In this document: positions 47,361 through 57,839 of the stretch, one piece after another
Layout of the letters: each line of letters begins with the position of its first letter
Position numbering within the stretch: position 1 is the stretch's first letter
Source of the DNA: Stratiolaelaps scimitus
Lineage: Eukaryota; Arthropoda; Arachnida; Mesostigmata; Laelapidae
Assembly: GCA_019614645.1 (NCBI GenBank)
Contig: JABWDB010000034.1
Span: forward strand, 2,728,001-2,792,000
Length of the DNA stretch: 64,000 nucleotides
Direction: 5' to 3'
Notes under the pieces: model-generated
The model's input: only the letters and a program-made list of their open reading frames with translations
Databases searched by the model: none
Told to the model about the DNA's origin: nothing
Made by a program: the position numbers and the translations under genes

Positions 47361-47996
47361 TTGCAGTCGAGTGCAGCAGCGGCAGCTGCATTTCCACGAC
47401 GCCTCCACCCCCTTTTGTATATGCGCATGCATGCCTTGCGTATGGCGGCGGCGGCGGCGGCGGCGGCGATAATGAACAGTAATTCGCCAGGTGTACCTAG
47501 CGTTGCCCCGACGCGAGGTGGCGACCGCTCCCGCTACGAAACACCTTGGGACAACGCAGCGTGGCGAAGCGTACCAACCGGCAAATACGCAGACAAATCA
47601 ACAAAGATACCAATACCCCAAGTTAACATTACTGCTTCGGCCACGCCTTTCTCATTGTCTTGCGTTCTCTATCTCTCTGTCTCTCTCTCTCTCTCTCCCC
47701 CTCGATCGCTAACAGTCGCGATCGGCAAACGCAGAAGGCAAACGGCCACACTCGCAGTAATTAACGAGTGCGCGCCACTGCCTCACGGTGGGTTTCGCTG
47801 TTGGCACACTGTCAGCGAGCGAGCGCACGCCCGGCACGGTCGCCTGCCTGCCAGCGAATTACCTTGTGGGCAACTCTCGCTGTGTAATGATGACTCTGCT
47901 GTTCATTATCGTTACGCAACGAGCACGTACTCGAGCAGGACACAGCCGACTTCGCCAGTAGGCGGTAGACGGGTGACGCGCACAGCAGTGGAGTAG
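47361..47996 (+). CDS. Open frame with two poly-alanine tracts, unknown product
   Basis: A 211-codon frame. Its first 100 residues include poly-Ala encoded by GCAGC-type codons and by the GGC repeat (47444-47468), then a mixed hydrophilic stretch (RGGDRSRYETPWDNAAW). The later part runs through a CT repeat and becomes low complexity. ATG codons occur at 47421, 47431 and 47443. It could be an exon ending before the CT repeat. GC-rich composition makes chance likely. Confidence 0.14.
   Translation: MQSSAAAAAAFPRRLHPLLYMRMHALRMAAAAAAAAIMNSNSPGVPSVAPTRGGDRSRYETPWDNAAWRSVPTGKYADKSTKIPIPQVNITASATPFSLSCVLYLSVSLSLSPPRSLTVAIGKRRRQTATLAVINECAPLPHGGFRCWHTVSERAHARHGRLPASELPCGQLSLCNDDSAVHYRYATSTYSSRTQPTSPVGGRRVTRTAVE
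47444..47468. repeat. GGC trinucleotide repeat
   Basis: About eight uninterrupted GGC units. Confidence 0.95.
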
Positions 47997-48028
47997 TAGT
48001 CGGCGTATAAGGCCTACGAATCGGGTAG

Positions 48029-48060
48029 GTATCAACTCGCGGGAGACGTATCAACTCGCG
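48029..48060. repeat. 13-bp tandem duplication
   Basis: GTATCAACTCGCG occurs at 48029-48041 and 48048-48060, a 19-base period. Confidence 0.8.
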
Positions 48061-48107
48061 AATAGCTGATGGCGTCGTAAATGGTTGTGTGCAACTCGGT
48101 TAACCAT

Positions 48108-48134
48108 GGGGGGGGGGGTAGGGGGTTTGGGGGG
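48108..48134 (+). repeat. G-quadruplex motif
   Basis: G11-TA-G5-TTT-G6 on the plus strand. The first run can supply two tracts, which gives a four-tract motif. Confidence 0.82.
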
Positions 48135-48529
48135 TGCTTTCTGATTGGGTGGCTTTTGGTCGCGTGGATTTGAATTCGTAAACTGTTCGTATTGAATCCG
48201 GTGACGTACGAGCGATCATTAGCGTTCAGTCGACTGATCGATAGGTAAACCCCAATGCTTGATCACTTATTTGCTCAGAGAGGTCCGACTCGTGCAACGA
48301 GGGCTATGCAAAAATAATGTAAAAAGGCAGACTCTAGCCCATCGCGTGACGCTGGACCAGTGTCGCCTGCCTTCAATCTTAGAAGATAGAATACAATACG
48401 AGGCTGACCGCGCGACCACAACGCGATGTCTTTAAAGGTGTCACAGTGAGAAACGAACGATTGTCTGTCAATGACATAGGTGGCTGTCATATCAAGTCCT
48501 CCATGTCCTCCACGTGGACGTGACAGCGA

Positions 48530-48532
<3 letters not shown>

Positions 48533-48561
<29 letters not shown>
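48533..48561. repeat. TA dinucleotide repeat
   Basis: About fourteen TA units. Confidence 0.95.
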
Positions 48562-48563
<2 letters not shown>

Positions 48564-49068
48564 GATATAATATTATATTAAATCGAAGCCGGCAAGGTCA
48601 TCTATCCTGACGCTGGTCTTCTCAAAAGCTTCGTTTTCGTTCTTCTTGGCAGAGCTATCGCATCGGCCCAACGAGATACGCAGGCACCGGAATACTGATG
48701 TATTTCAGCTAATCGCGATTTGGTAATTAGAAAGACTTCTCTTGACTCTATTTCTCTCTCCCTATCACAGATCGCATTTATCAATGACTACTTATGAGTC
48801 CAGTGATCTCGACCATGCATAGCTCAACGCTGTCACTTATTACCTTAGCAGAAATGATATCCGAATTGACGGATACCCATGTTCAGTAGCTGTGCGTAGG
48901 TAATCGAATCAAGGCGTTTTGTCAAGAATTTCGAAGAGAACTACCTAATAGTGGCCGACATCATATCGAGGTCGATGTGTTTGCAATGTGTTTTGTACAT
49001 AGCAGAGACTACTTATGTTTTCCAAGGGCTCGAGCGAGAGGAGAGTGATGTGGATAGGCGGTGATATA

Positions 49069-49142
49069 CGGACGCCTTAAATGCAAATGTGCCACGGTGG
49101 GGATCGGACACTCGTCCAAACAATGATACAGGCTGAGGGACC
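49069..49142 (-). mobile_element. SINE family B, copy B5 (fragment)
   Basis: On the minus strand the B-box region GTGTCCGATCCCCACC (49097-49112) is followed by CACATTTGCATTTAAGGCG, which matches the family B core. The match then stops, so the 3' half is missing. The head is only partly alignable. Confidence 0.65.
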
Positions 49143-49847
49143 ATGTTTACCCGACGACATTCATCAAAGTTGAATGTATTGCAGTTGCCTCAGCCACATA
49201 CCCAGTAGATTTAAGGCAGAGAGTAAATAATTGTGTGTTGAGTTAATTACCTGGCGGCAGTGTTGATACATAATGTTTTCGCTGCGCCGCTCACAGATCG
49301 CGGAGCATACTTGTATTTTGTTGCCATCCACAATAACGCAATTATTATGTACCCTCCTTCCCAATAATGTAATCAACCTTGATTTCTAATCACGGATTGT
49401 TGTCGATCTTTTGCAGCGATGGGTAGAATCGCATATGCAGAGTGTCCGGGAGCGGCAACGCAACTGTGGGGGCGACTAACTTATAGTTCAGAGGTGTGAT
49501 AAGCTAGCGTTCCGTGAATTTGTACTATTCTATTTGATATTTCAGTCGACACATGTATAGATATAGCAACGTGTATTTGAAAACAAAAAAGAAATCATTT
49601 AAAAGCAAAGAAAATCGTAGAGCACAACGAAGTTTGCTAATTGTACCAGCTTCTCACGAATTTCAGCTTAACTTTGATGTTGCCTGGGATTCTCCTAGAT
49701 TACATGGTAGTGTCCATATATGCATTAGCAGATAATCGTCCTTTACTTAGTCCTCCATAGGGTATCGTCTTTGAAATTCATTTATTGGTTAAACCAAATG
49801 GAAACATTCAATAATTCCGTATGGTTGCCTTGCTCTGCGAACACCCT

Positions 49848-49948
49848 ATATATATATATATATATATATATCATAAAAATAACAAAGTGTGTGAAAATTA
49901 CAATTCTTCATATATATGCATAAGTGTAGATATATATATATATATATC
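49848..49948. repeat. Two TA dinucleotide repeats
   Basis: TA runs at about 49848-49872 and 49931-49948, separated by ordinary AT-rich sequence. Confidence 0.93.
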
Positions 49949-50343
49949 ATGTGATGGATTTATTGTAATATTCTAGTTTACAGCTGGTGAAATTTACTTC
50001 GTTTCGTGTTTAAGCAGCATACATTAAATTATTATTATTAAACAATAAGGGTATATAATATTTAGTATATCTGATGGAACGACGGTTCCATTTTATATGT
50101 CTCTTCTATCGCGCAAAAACTCTAGGTCAAACTGAAAAGAAATCTCACTGATATCACAGGTTAGAATCAAGTATTCGGTAGATAGCACTATATCCTCTGC
50201 CGAATGTAGCATACTTTTATCCCACACGTTGTGTGCAGCAACAATTAGTACCAGCGCACAAACCGATACACATACACACATATATATATATATATATATG
50301 TATGAGCTCGTTCGGACACACTCACAACAGCAATGTCAGCATA

Positions 50344-50428
50344 ACAACAGCAACAACAACAACAACAGCACGAGTCGTGGCTGCAGGGACTATCCGTAGT
50401 TTGCAGTTGTTGTTGCTGCTGCTGCTGA
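50344..50428. repeat. Inverted pair of CAA/CAG and TTG/CTG repeats
   Basis: A CAA/CAG run (50344-50369) and a TTG/CTG run (50405-50427) face each other across about 35-45 bases. CAGCAACAACAAC at 50348-50360 is perfectly complementary to 50406-50418, so a hairpin could form. Confidence 0.8.
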
Positions 50429-51355
50429 TGCTGCGCTGTCGTTGGTGCAGGCCCGAGGCGTACCCCAGCAAACGGCCATCTTGCCTGTCACCCCGTCCGC
50501 CAGAGGCCCCGCTCCAGTCAACCACCTCATAGGAGGCCATGTGGGGTCTCCTGCTAGATTGCAAATTATCTACTTGCATCGAGCGTACATATGCAGCTCA
50601 AACATAGCCAGCCGGTGGCAGACCGCAGGCAGCTCGAGCCACCGAACGCCAGCCAGCCAGCCATGGACCGTATTCGGACCGAGCAGAGAACGGGCCGCAG
50701 CTGTTAGGGCACTAACGAAGAGCATACACCCATGTTCTACGGTCTCCCGTGGCGGCTGGACTGGTCAATAGCGGGGTATTATACACAAACGCGCACGCAG
50801 CTTACAAACATACGTGCATGTGCTGTTGGTTGGGCGAAAGTCGTTCGCGGGACCGTGGTGGTGGCCGACTGCGGCCCTTGCTCCCCTCACTGCAACTATA
50901 TGCAAGCACATACAGCTCGCACTACCTCGAGATGGACTCTCAAGGACGCGATGGAGCCAGCAATTGCGTACTTACATACATACAAACGTACATCTTTGGG
51001 GAGCGCAGCAGACAGCTGCATCTCAGCCAGCTTGTCTAGGCTGAGTTTTTGTCCAGGCTGTCCTAGAGAATGCGACGTGTGCAATGGTGGTGTTAAACGG
51101 TAAGCCAGTGGCCGCCTGTTGTTGCGGCGACTGCGTCTATCAAAATATCTGGGTATTTATTTAGCTGCACAAAAACATATGACAGTATACACACACATAT
51201 ATATATATATATATATTCACGGTTACCATTCGTAAATGGGGGAAGTGGTAGATAACGGCATTCGATGTGTTTGATGTTAGAATATTTATTCTTAGTCAAC
51301 GTTCACTTTAATACCTACATATATAGCTAGTGTTTTCCTGTCTGCCTATCATATA

Positions 51356-51554
51356 ATATTATAGCTATCTAAATACTGTCAGCCTACATTTAACGCCCAC
51401 GGTAGTGCTGTAGACACTGCTTCATGCGAGGGACCCCTTTGAACGTAACTGTGCGACGGTGGTGACCGACCCCGTGCACCTACGTGTCTCCTCCGGTTGT
51501 AAGGCGTACATGAATGCATCATGCCACCAAGCTCGTTTATATTATAGCTATCTA
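51356..51554 (-). mobile_element. SINE family B, copy B6, with perfect 16-bp target-site duplication
   Basis: The element occupies 51372-51538. On the minus strand it starts GAGCTTGGTGGCATGATGC (A-box-like), carries GGGGTCGGTCACCACC where the B box sits, then GTTCAAAGGGGTCCCTCGCA, TGAAGCAGTGTC and GTGGGCGTTAAATG, and ends just after GGCTGACAG. ATATTATAGCTATCTA flanks it perfectly at 51356-51371 and 51539-51554. The duplication fixes the full length at about 167 bases and shows that this copy ended without poly(A). Confidence 0.9.
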
Positions 51555-51571
51555 CTTTGGCCCAATTCCAT

Positions 51572-51859
51572 CTTTAGCTTCGATTTTTTTTTTTTCGAGC
51601 TGACCCTTAGCTGTTCCCCTGTCTGACAGGCCTCAGCTCTTAACCTTTAGGTATTACTATGAGGACCTGTCGGGGCCACCTTTACTTATTCTCTGCCTTA
51701 CTCGTACCTGACAAGAATCCTCAGATAAGAATGATGATAAAGAACTCCAAAGATTTTCCACGTCTGACAGGATTTGAACCCAACACACACGTGTCCCTCC
51801 GGTCTAGTAGTCTAAGACGCTCGCCACAAGACCATCCAGGGGACCTTTAGCCTCGAATT
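51572..51859 (-). mobile_element. SINE family C, copy C2, full length with target-site duplication
   Basis: The element occupies about 51584-51844. On the minus strand it has a serine-tRNA-like head with an A-box-like TGGTCTTGTGGCGAG and the B box GGGTTCAAATCC (51770-51781). A unique body follows (containing CTTTGGAGTTCTTTATC and GGCCCCGACAGGTCC), then GGGGAACAGCTAAGGGTCAG and a tail of 12 A. The flanks CTTTAGCTTCGATT (51572-51585) and CTTTAGCCTCGAATT (51845-51859) are a duplicated target site with one substitution and one extra base. It starts 17 bases after the duplication of copy B6. Confidence 0.88.
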
Positions 51860-51968
51860 AACAGTGACTATGTCGTGAGATATGCTCGAGTTTTCGTGAA
51901 TTGACAGTGGTTGATGCTCTAGTCTCGCGATATTATTTGTCATTGTGAACGACTATTTCCCCACATGA

Positions 51969-52751
51969 TTAGGTGGCTTCAGTTGTTTGATCTCCTGATC
52001 GGACCTTTCGCCTCTCGTGGAGGTCGCCAACAAATCCTCGTCGCAACGTGCCCTTTCCGTGCTTTGCCTGCCGTTCTACCACCAAGCGTGTTCTTTCGTG
52101 GGGGTCCATGCCACACGTGGCTAGGGGCTGGGCACGTGGATGTTGTGAGGGGGCCGCCGACATCTGTTGTGCGTCCAGTTCCGCCCCTACAATTCCGCCT
52201 CCGACGCCAGCCGATTTTGAGTATTCGGAAAGGCTGCGCTGTCTACGCAAGGCGTGTTTGGCTGACGACGAGGGGTCTACTAACGTCGTAGAGGAAGGGA
52301 TTGGGAAACGCTGTGGATTCGGGAATTCCGGGATGTAAAGGGGCATCTGAACAGTCTGGAAAGGGTGTTAACTTCTCCTTTCGGGGGAGAAGTTATCAGA
52401 GAGATGACTGAGGATGTATTCAATGTCTTGGATGGAGGAAGGGCGTGCACGTGTGTCCCGGGGTGGCCGCTGCGGCGGTTTTGGCGGACGTACTGCCACG
52501 GGACCCAGGGGATCGGCTTCGCTGTCGACGCCGAAGGATGGCCCGACGAGGACCTTCGGAGTGGCAGCGCCGGAGACGACGAAGTCGAAAGGAGTTCTCG
52601 CAAGCTGCAAGAGACACCGTACGATCCCACCCTTTGCAGCCCTGTCGGTCTTGACAAGAGCGCGGGCCCTTTCTGCGAGGTCGACATGGAGGCAACGACA
52701 AGGCTTGCGGGACGGGAAGATAAATAAGCCACCCAACACGAGTGACTGCAA
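51969..52751 (-). other. Minus-strand frame open for about 260 codons with one stop
   Basis: The same minus-strand register is open from 52751 to 51969 except for one stop at 52368-52370, next to the hairpin at 52370-52394. The peptide has an RARALVKTDRAAKGG stretch and proline- and serine-rich parts. Two plus-strand registers are also open over 52365-52755, so the GC-rich composition alone may explain it. A decayed gene or retroelement ORF1 is possible; no family was recognised. Confidence 0.14.
52370..52394. other. Perfect 9-bp hairpin
   Basis: AACTTCTCC and GGAGAAGTT around a 7-base loop containing TTTCGGG. It is not followed by a T run. Confidence 0.7.
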
Positions 52752-55064
52752 CTAAACATATTCACTCTGTCTAACCTCACTCGCCTGCTCTCTCTCTCTC
52801 CCCCGCTTTCTCACGACCCCTTTATCTATCACGCTCTGTACAGCCAACCAACCCGTCGACACCCCAGCCCGAGCTCCTGCTCGCAGCGCATTGAAATTCA
52901 CTCTCGAAAACGCATGCGAAAATGCGGCACTGAGACAGAGCATGCCAGCTTTGGATAGAGTAGGCGCCTCATCGTATACTCCCTCGCTTTCTGTCATGCG
53001 GGCGGAGGACCGGACGGCCTTTTGGCAAAGCTCCGCCGGTTCTCGTTGCTGCGGGGATCACCTCCGTCGAGTACACATATAGACATCGAGTCGGTGACCC
53101 TAGCAGAGGTCCTAACACCACCCCAGATCACTCAATGTGTATCTTGGGATTCACTGTGTACAATACGCACAGTTGGAGAGAGGAAGGGTTTAAGTTTCGC
53201 TTGAATGCATTGAACTTGCACCCGTTTTGGAAGAATATCACCAGGTTCAGCATCGGGCATAGGCGTGTAGCACGGAGGGTTGGGCAGAGCATGTCTGTCT
53301 TACGATTGGAAGCTTTAGCGCGCGTCGTTCTCTGTTCCGCTGTCCCTCTCTCTCTCTCTAACTTTATCTTCTTCTCGCCATGTGGAAGTCTGGGAGGAGG
53401 AAGTCATCGACAACGGGACAATATTATGAGAGGATGGCCCTTTCCCGCTAGTGGCTGGCCGCTGACTTGCTGCGCCCGAGTCGCACAGTGTTCCCCACAT
53501 CCCGCATCACGATGGTAGGTTGGCGGTCAAGAGGCGGCAATAGTGGGCGCAAAGCGTGCCGCCCCGAACCAAGCCAGACGGCTGCTGTCGCGCTTTGTTG
53601 TGCCGAGTGACGGCGTTCGTAAGCGCATCGATCAACTGCACCAGCTCGACTCCTCTCGTGGCGCGAGTGGTGGTAGAAATAGTGGTCGTAGTAGCTGCTC
53701 GCCTGCCATCACTTTCGCTTAGGCGTTCTCGGTCTTCCGTTCTCGTCCGTAAGGGTGGCGGAATCCTGCTCCCTCCCACGAGCCGCGGGGGATATATACC
53801 CCGTAGTGTGTGTAGTCAGTGAGGAGTCGTTGCTCTCGCATTCGCGCGATCCACGATGCCGATAGACGACGAGGCCTCGCTGTTTTCTCTCTCTGTCTCT
53901 CTCTACGAGGGAAGCTTTACGGGGCGGGGCGAACGTGGGCTCTGCGGGTTGTGCGACGACCTCTGCCCGAGTGACTGCTCCATGTCTACCGGCCTCGTTC
54001 CCTTCAAATGGTCGTCTTCGGGTTTCGGCCGCTCAGTCACGTGATCATGCATTCTCTCCTAACGGTGCTGGCCAGCTCTGGGCGACCACTCATTGTACGA
54101 CTGTTAGAGCAAGGACAACGAAGCAGAACGAGACGAGCGTTTCGACAGCGCCAAAGTGGGAACTGTTCCGACCTGGGCGTGAACACAGGGACGATGAAGC
54201 GAAGCCACTCCGGATCATCACTCTCGTGTCTGAGTGAACGAGTAGAGCTGAGTTGGAGATGGAGGGCGGTGAGAGAAGAGGACATCAGAGCGGGAGAATG
54301 CCAGCGCTATCCTGGTGGAGAAGTCGGACGTATGGCCGTGCCACAGTGCATATCGTACAGTCGGATTAATGGCTCTTCTAGCCGCCACCTCCGCCCCCCC
54401 CCGTCTCGGTTCTCTTTTAGTCGTCAAGAACCGTTCGTCATAGGCGTTTGTCCTCGAGTCGTCTCGCCTCTGTTCTCGTCGGTTGTGACCCCATATACTA
54501 CTGACCTTGTCGATTAGCCTGCAACGGGAGGACTATTATGACTACGTTCGCGCAACCGTCTGACCGGTAGAGCGAGTGCTGCATCGATCCTGTGTGGAAG
54601 TATTGTAGAAAAGGGAGCAGCAGATCCCGGGTTTACCGGGGAAGGGCAAAACGTGCGCATACTGTGATTGCCACGTAGGCGGCTATAAGATACTGATTAA
54701 AATGAAATCCATCAGTGGATTACTATATTGTATCGAAGCTACTCGGAGGGTTATGTGTGAAGGAGCCTGCTTCTCTTATGGCTGACATATTGTGTCAGTT
54801 CTGTAAACGTGGTAGAAATTGCAGGATATTGAACATATGATTAAAAGGCGATATGTCCACGCTTATGTTCGAGATTTTATGAAGCTCCATCACTCATTTT
54901 TGGCGAAAATGTCCATTTGTTTACTTTTGTTTTACAAGCTCTAGAATCCCTTACCACCAATATCTCCACAAAGGGGATTGGCTTACCTACGGCGTGATGG
55001 GGATCGATATTTAATTACATTACGGTTAGGAAAAACGTAACGGTGCGGCGAACTGGTATCAGAG

Positions 55065-55107
55065 AATTTAAATATAGCCGAACCGAGATAATTTAAATAT
55101 AGCTGAA
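55065..55107. repeat. 18-bp direct repeat
   Basis: AATTTAAATATAGCCGAA (55065-55082) and AATTTAAATATAGCTGAA (55090-55107) differ at one base and lie at a 25-base period. Confidence 0.78.
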
Positions 55108-56785
55108 TTCCAGCTGATATCTACCTATCCCTTTGGGAAGGCTATAATTAGCTCGTTTCCACAAAACGCCCCACCTACGCATGTAGTGTGGAACGCCTTT
55201 GCTGCGAAATGTCCACCACCAAGCGACAGGTTGCGATAGAGTTTGCTTCTGATCAAAGAAAATTCTATCATAGTGGTTCATATCTATCATAGTTTTAAAT
55301 CAAGTTCACCCGATCCGATATCCCCTGCGATTTCCGCCCGTTTTCAAACTTTAAATGAAAATTGACAGGTTTGAACGGCGCCGCCTTGCCACGAACAACA
55401 ATCTTGGCTCAGTATGAACGCGCACTAAGCTCGGCCGACATTGACGCCTCCGCCGTCGATTGTAGTGCTGGAATACATTATCTTCCGTAGGGAGACCGGA
55501 TCGGAAAAAAAAATAAAAATAGCAGTCGATTTCCGAAGGAGTTTCGCTGTACCAGCCCGCCTGTGAGGCCAAACGAATCATTAGATGCGTTAGCATGGTT
55601 TCGAGTCATTCAAAAGTGGAACTTTCTAGCTATAATGTTAGAACTGATCGTCCGTCTGTGATCCGTCTGATCGACTCCGAAGTGCGTAGATAATTATTTC
55701 TACTATATGCTAAATGTACATGTGTTGCATTTGTGTTATTTGTTCTTGATATCATGCTGCCATGTTTACCTAGTGCAGTTTCTGTTCCGTGGTCAGAGCA
55801 AGGGAGCTGACGATGCATTAAACCCTTTAGAAGATCAAAATGTGAGTGTGCACTGAACAGCAGGAGGGGTGGAGACACCCTATAGAGGAATATGGCAGAG
55901 GGGGCGCGTCCGCAGGTCCAGCATGCCCACAGTGTTGGCACGACCGTCACAACGTCTTTGAGGCGTTTCTTCGTGTTTACAGTGGCTGGAAAAAGTTTGG
56001 TTCACTGGCGGCACTTTGTCGAATGCCGCAGATGTGAGACATCGCCCCCTCCCGTAATGAGAATGCATGAACGAGAGCGACAAAGAAAGTAAGTATGGTA
56101 TGATATAATAAATATGGTGGCGTAGAGGTGAGCGCCACAAGTTCAAAAGGCGGACGAGGCCGAATCGCACCAGCGAGAAGGGCACTGGCGCGTCTTCTCT
56201 TGAGGTGGAAGCCGCTCGTTCTTGATGTGACGTTAGGTAACCGGTGCAATGGCTGACGCAGCCAATAGCTGCTGTTGGTGCAGCTCTACGCGGAGCAACC
56301 GCCCCTCACCGGAGCGCCCCTCCCCTTTGGCCACATCTTTGGGTCTCTTGGGCCTTCGTTCGCTCTATTGTCGAAAGTTGCTCAGACGAGCGGGCTGGAA
56401 CTGCGGCGGCGGCGGCGCTCAGACCTCCGCATGAGCTAATACACGAGTTACGCTAACGGCTGCCGGGACAGGGTGCCTGCGCAAGCAGCCACAATAGTTA
56501 ATGAAATTGTAGGATTACGAGGGAAGAAGGTACCGGAGCAGGCAACAAGGCGAAATGAGGCCGTGCCCTCCCGCGTCTCGAGGTGCGCTGAGGTGCTGGT
56601 CGCCCCTGGGAAATGTTAGGCCAAATAACTCCGGATTCGCACTGACGGTCGTTAGAAGAAGAAAGCACTATCGCCCGTGTCAGCGGTGGTGGCAGTGGTA
56701 GTTCGGACGCTGCCGACGATGCGACAACATTGACACCTTTTACTTAGGGTAAATGTGTCCCTGATAACTTCGTTGCCAATAGCGA

Positions 56786-56786
<1 letters not shown>

Positions 56787-56824
<38 letters not shown>
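56787..56824. repeat. TA dinucleotide repeat, longest pure run of the window
   Basis: Nineteen TA units, 38 bases. Confidence 0.96.
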
Positions 56825-56826
<2 letters not shown>

Positions 56827-57582
56827 AGAGTGACAACTCTCCGTTCGCCTCTCTTCACATCGTTGGTCTCACGGACCCGAAGAAGTACTGTTGAATGAAG
56901 TGGTTCTGAGCATAGCTGGAAATCATTTTTGTACATATTGCAGCACCGCTCAATGTAGATCGCGCACATTTATATTTGAAGTCGTGCCTAACGCGTTAGC
57001 TATTTGCCCACTTCCCTGTCACATAAAGCTACATGCCAAGACAGTAGATAGAAAACAAAGACAACCTAGACACCAATTGGAAACTATGGTCATATATCCC
57101 TCGACGTTCGAGTGTGCACGCTTTTGCCCCAACTTTCATAGGGGCAGGAACACCTCGTGAGCCCTTTTTAAACAGACGACGATGGAGGATATATAGCAAA
57201 AATATAGTAAATAATTTTACTGATTTCCTTACGAAACTGCACTCACTTGTAAATTAATAATACAATATCTAAAAATGTCTTAGAGCATAGGGCACAATGT
57301 TCGGACATGGCACCACGTGTATTCGTTGCGCTATGTTGAGTGTATTTGCTGCGTCGGACACCTAAAATATTGGGTTTGTTTAGGTATGTTTGTTGCTAAA
57401 GTTCAAACATATTGGTGCTCAAAGAATTGCGGCTGTTGAATCCTACGTGTTTCGTAGCCTCTCTGGGCCGCAGCCTATATCGTATTGAAACAACAATTGA
57501 ACTATCGTTCTCACACGTTATGATCTAGTGGGTACGGATGCAAAGATGGAGCTATGTCATATGTTACAACGACCTTTTTGGT

Positions 57583-57815
57583 TGAGCTGACCCTCAGCTG
57601 TTTCACCTATGTGACCTCTTGGCGTCAGCACTTAACCTGAAGACCTATCGGGGCCATCTTCGCTTATCTTTTCTTCACTGGCCGCACCTGGCAGGCAGGC
57701 TCAGATAAAGAACTTCAAGGATTCTCTACGGCGTTTGGCGGTATTGTATCCCAAACCATATGTCTCTTCTGTCCAGCGGATCCGAGACGCTCACCACTAC
57801 GTAGGCGACGAAGGG
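57583..57815 (-). mobile_element. SINE family C, copy C3 (diverged)
   Basis: It aligns along most of its length with copy C2. On the minus strand: head GTAGTGGTGAGCGTCTCGG, a decayed B box near TTTGGGATACAATACC, then CTTGAAGTTCTTTATCTGAG, GGCCCCGATAGGTC, GTTAAGTGCTGACG and ACAGCTGAGGGTCAGC. The poly(A) tail is reduced to AAAAAGG, and no convincing target-site duplication remains. It is older than C2. Confidence 0.82.
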
Positions 57816-57839
57816 TGCATGTGAGAGTGACCTGGTGAG

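Larger units (their letters stand above)
42850..49060. other. AT-rich then GC-rich intergenic region, no proven gene
   Basis: 43.7-45.4 kb is AT-rich with TA repeats (43993-44026, 45219-45246) and a GT repeat (44853-44875). 45.8-48.1 kb is GC-rich, bounded by two G-quadruplex motifs and holding a GGC repeat. 48.2-49.0 kb is mixed with a TA repeat. Minus-strand frames at 46394-46820 are open in two registers, but no domain is recognised. Confidence 0.4.
49145..51350. other. AT-rich then GC-rich intergenic region, no proven gene
   Basis: TA repeats at 49848-49872, 49931-49948, 50279-50300 and 51189-51213. 50.3-51.1 kb is GC-richer, with a CAA/CAG and TTG/CTG pair at 50344-50428 and several overlapping chance frames. 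Confidence 0.4.
51860..57580. other. GC-rich then AT-rich intergenic region, no proven gene
   Basis: 51.96-54.6 kb is GC-rich with overlapping open frames on both strands, a 9-bp hairpin (52370-52394) and CT repeats (52784-52800, 53347-53360). 54.7-57.5 kb is AT-richer, with a duplicated 18-mer (55065-55107) and a long TA repeat. A perfect GTAAGT donor-like site at 56088 closes an ATG-started frame that opens at 55892, but two other registers there are also open. Confidence 0.4.

Noticed and set aside
55846..56092. Plus frames with a CPQCWHDRH motif and a GTAAGT donor at 56088
   Set aside because: The cysteine motif and the donor belong to different registers, so they do not support one exon.
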